9,417 bases of DNA from an uncultured Oxalobacteraceae bacterium (lineage in GTDB: Bacteria > Pseudomonadota > Gammaproteobacteria > Burkholderiales > Burkholderiaceae): NCBI GenBank assembly GCA_946480015.1, contig CAMLIL010000146.1, positions 1-9,417 on the forward strand. The letters are read 5' to 3'. Within the stretch, counting starts at the first letter, position 1; each line of letters starts with the position of its first letter. Positions 6,154 to 9,417 of this stretch are shown one piece after another. Below the pieces are notes generated by a model, which saw only the letters and a list, made by a program, of their open reading frames with translations, had not been told where the DNA came from and made no database searches. The translations under genes and the position numbers were made by a program.

Positions 6154-7137
6154 ATGAACCCTGTACGATCGACTTTGATTGCGGGGCTGCTGCTGGCCAG
6201 CGCCGACCTGCATGCCGAGGAAACCAGCTCCAAAGTGGAGCGTTGCGAGCGTCCGCTCGGCACCCTGGCCGTCAGCGAACACCGCGGCGCCAGCACCGCC
6301 CAGCTGGAGAGCTACGGGCTGGGCTCGCCGGTGTCTCTGCTGCGCATCATGATTCAGCAATCTAATTGTTTCACCGTGCTCGAGCGCGGCGCGGCCATGC
6401 AAAACCTGCAGGAAGAGCGCGCGCTGGCGGCCGGCGGCGAGACCCTGAGCGGATCGAATGTCGGCAAAGGCCAGTTGCAGGCGGCCGATTTCGTGATGAC
6501 GCCGGGGGTGCAGTTTGCGGCGGCCAATACGGGCGGCATCGGCGGCGCCTTGTCCAGCTATGGCGGCAAATTTCTTGGCGGCCTGGGCGGCATCGTGGGC
6601 GGCATCGCCGGCAATCTCAAGTTCAAGGAGGCGCAGACCAGCCTGCTGATCGCCGACGTGCGTTCCGGCATCCAGGTGGCCGCCGCCGAAGGCATCGCCA
6701 AGACCACCGATTTCGGCATGTCCGGCTGGAGCTGGGGCGGGGGCGACTATACCCGCCTGGGCGGCTATACCAATACGCCCGAAGGCAAGATGGTGGCGGC
6801 CAGCCTGCTCGACAATTACAACAAGATCGTCCAGACCATCCGCAGTCAGCCCAGCCTGGTGCGCACCAGCAGCGCGGCCGGCCAGGTCAACGCGCGCGCG
6901 TCGACCCTGGCCGGGGTGCCGGTGGCGGCCGGCGCCAGCGTGTATGCGCGCCTGGCCAGCGTGAAGGTGTTCAGCGAGCCGCGCGCCACCAGCAAGGTGC
7001 TGGGGGCGCTCAAGCGTTCGGAAGAGGCGATCGCCACCGGCGAGGAGCGCGATGGTTTCGTCAGGATCGATGGCGAGAACGTGTCGGGCGGCTGGGTGCA
7101 GCGCACCCTGGTGGCGACCCAGCCGGCACCCCAATAG
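6154..7137 (+). CDS. CsgG-family envelope protein with C-terminal SH3-like domain
   Basis: This 327-residue protein resembles the CsgG/HfaB family, whose best-known member forms the outer-membrane pore that exports curli subunits. Visible features are a signal peptide (about residues 1-21, cleavage after LHA) and an N-terminal domain with the family's FTVLERG segment at 73-79. A following QEERALAAGG stretch is at 86-95, the ADFVMTPGV strand at 111-119, and a glycine-rich insert at about 125-153. SLLIADVRSG is at 163-172, then T-P-E-G-K and a helix ending VQTIRSQ (226-232). Residues about 262-320 look like an SH3-type fold (VYARLASVKVFSEPR, then GWVQRTL). There is no lipobox cysteine after the signal peptide, unlike E. 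coli CsgG. No other curli genes are visible in the window, so a role in amyloid export is not established. The start lacks a clear Shine–Dalgarno sequence. It converges on uvrB with a 6-bp gap. Confidence 0.82.
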   Translation: MNPVRSTLIAGLLLASADLHAEETSSKVERCERPLGTLAVSEHRGASTAQLESYGLGSPVSLLRIMIQQSNCFTVLERGAAMQNLQEERALAAGGETLSGSNVGKGQLQAADFVMTPGVQFAAANTGGIGGALSSYGGKFLGGLGGIVGGIAGNLKFKEAQTSLLIADVRSGIQVAAAEGIAKTTDFGMSGWSWGGGDYTRLGGYTNTPEGKMVAASLLDNYNKIVQTIRSQPSLVRTSSAAGQVNARASTLAGVPVAAGASVYARLASVKVFSEPRATSKVLGALKRSEEAIATGEERDGFVRIDGENVSGGWVQRTLVATQPAPQ

Positions 7138-7143
7138 GCGCCG

Positions 7144-9231
<2,088 letters not shown>

Positions 9232-9273
9232 ACGATCAGACCTTTGCTAAAATGGGAGTCCGCTTGCGGCCCC

Positions 9274-9301
9274 TTGATGTGATTGGGTCGCTGTCTATAC
9301 A
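9274..9301 (+). promoter_or_regulatory. Putative promoter for the aminotransferase gene
   Basis: TTGATG (9274-9279) and TATACA (9296-9301) are 16 nt apart, each matching four of six sigma-70 consensus positions. Transcription would start near 9308, about 22 nt before ATG 9330. A second candidate is the extended -10 TGCTAAAAT (9245-9253), which would give a leader of about 70 nt. Neither is strong. Confidence 0.35.
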
Positions 9302-9329
9302 ACCTCAGCAAACCGACGATCTTACCACG

Positions 9330-9417
9330 ATGACTTCACCAGCTTCCGCCAGCATTTTCAGCGCCATCGACATGGCTCCGCGCGACCCCATCCTGGGCAT
9401 CACCGAGGCCTTCAACG
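9330..9417 (+). CDS. Class I/II pyridoxal-phosphate aminotransferase, N-terminal start (3' end outside window)
   Basis: ATG 9330 opens a frame that runs to the right edge (29 codons visible). After a short lead of serine, alanine and threonine, the peptide reads IFSAIDMAPRDPILGITEAFN. This matches the start of aspartate/aromatic aminotransferases (AspC/TyrB type), where a F-x-x-v-x-x-A-P-x-D-P-I-L-G-l-x-e-x-f pattern begins the N-terminal arm that reaches the partner subunit of the dimer. These cytoplasmic enzymes transfer amino groups between aspartate or aromatic amino acids and 2-oxoglutarate. The pyridoxal-phosphate lysine lies outside the window, so substrate preference cannot be told. 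Divergent arrangement with uvrB is common in Burkholderiales, from memory. No strong Shine–Dalgarno sequence precedes the ATG. Confidence 0.88.
   Translation, partial: MTSPASASIFSAIDMAPRDPILGITEAFN

Noticed and set aside
6142..7134. 330-codon minus-strand open frame opposite the CsgG-like gene
   Set aside because: The plus strand shows a signal peptide and ordered CsgG-family segments; the minus frame is His/Ala/Gly-rich without motifs.

Overview
The window looks like a chromosomal stretch from a high-GC betaproteobacterium, most likely Burkholderiales and plausibly Oxalobacteraceae (Massilia/Duganella-like). This is inferred from the GC-rich third codon positions, the purA–phosphoribosyltransferase pair, and uvrB divergent from an aromatic/aspartate-type aminotransferase. 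No similarity search was possible, so the taxonomic call is a judgement. Most of the window is housekeeping or ordinary accessory sequence. I see no CRISPR array, tRNA, rRNA, complete insertion sequence or prophage.

Layout, left to right. (1) Positions 1-840: the 3' end of purA (adenylosuccinate synthetase) and, 15 bp later, a purine-type phosphoribosyltransferase, closed by a strong intrinsic terminator. (2) Positions 841-1212: a poorly occupied stretch with two short coding-like fragments on opposite strands and no convincing complete gene. (3) Positions 1213-2747: a multi-pass membrane protein of unknown function overlapping (ATGA) an EntD/Sfp-type 4'-phosphopantetheinyl transferase, so the two are probably translationally coupled. 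(4) Positions 2786-5863, minus strand: a 1025-residue periplasmic-sensor diguanylate cyclase with 14 propeller blades, a Y_Y_Y domain, a membrane segment, and a GGDEF domain with intact active and inhibitory sites. (5) Positions 5864-6153: an AT-rich divergent promoter region. (6) Positions 6154-7137: a CsgG-family envelope protein with an SH3-like C-terminus. (7) Positions 7144-9231, minus strand: complete uvrB (nucleotide excision repair). (8) Positions 9330-9417: the start of a class I/II aminotransferase running off the window.

Two associations deserve attention. The c-di-GMP synthase and the CsgG-like protein are transcribed divergently from one 290-bp region, which suggests (but does not prove) coordinated control of a surface or secretion function. 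The phosphopantetheinyl transferase has no carrier-protein, polyketide or non-ribosomal peptide gene beside it in this window. It is paired instead with an uncharacterised membrane protein.
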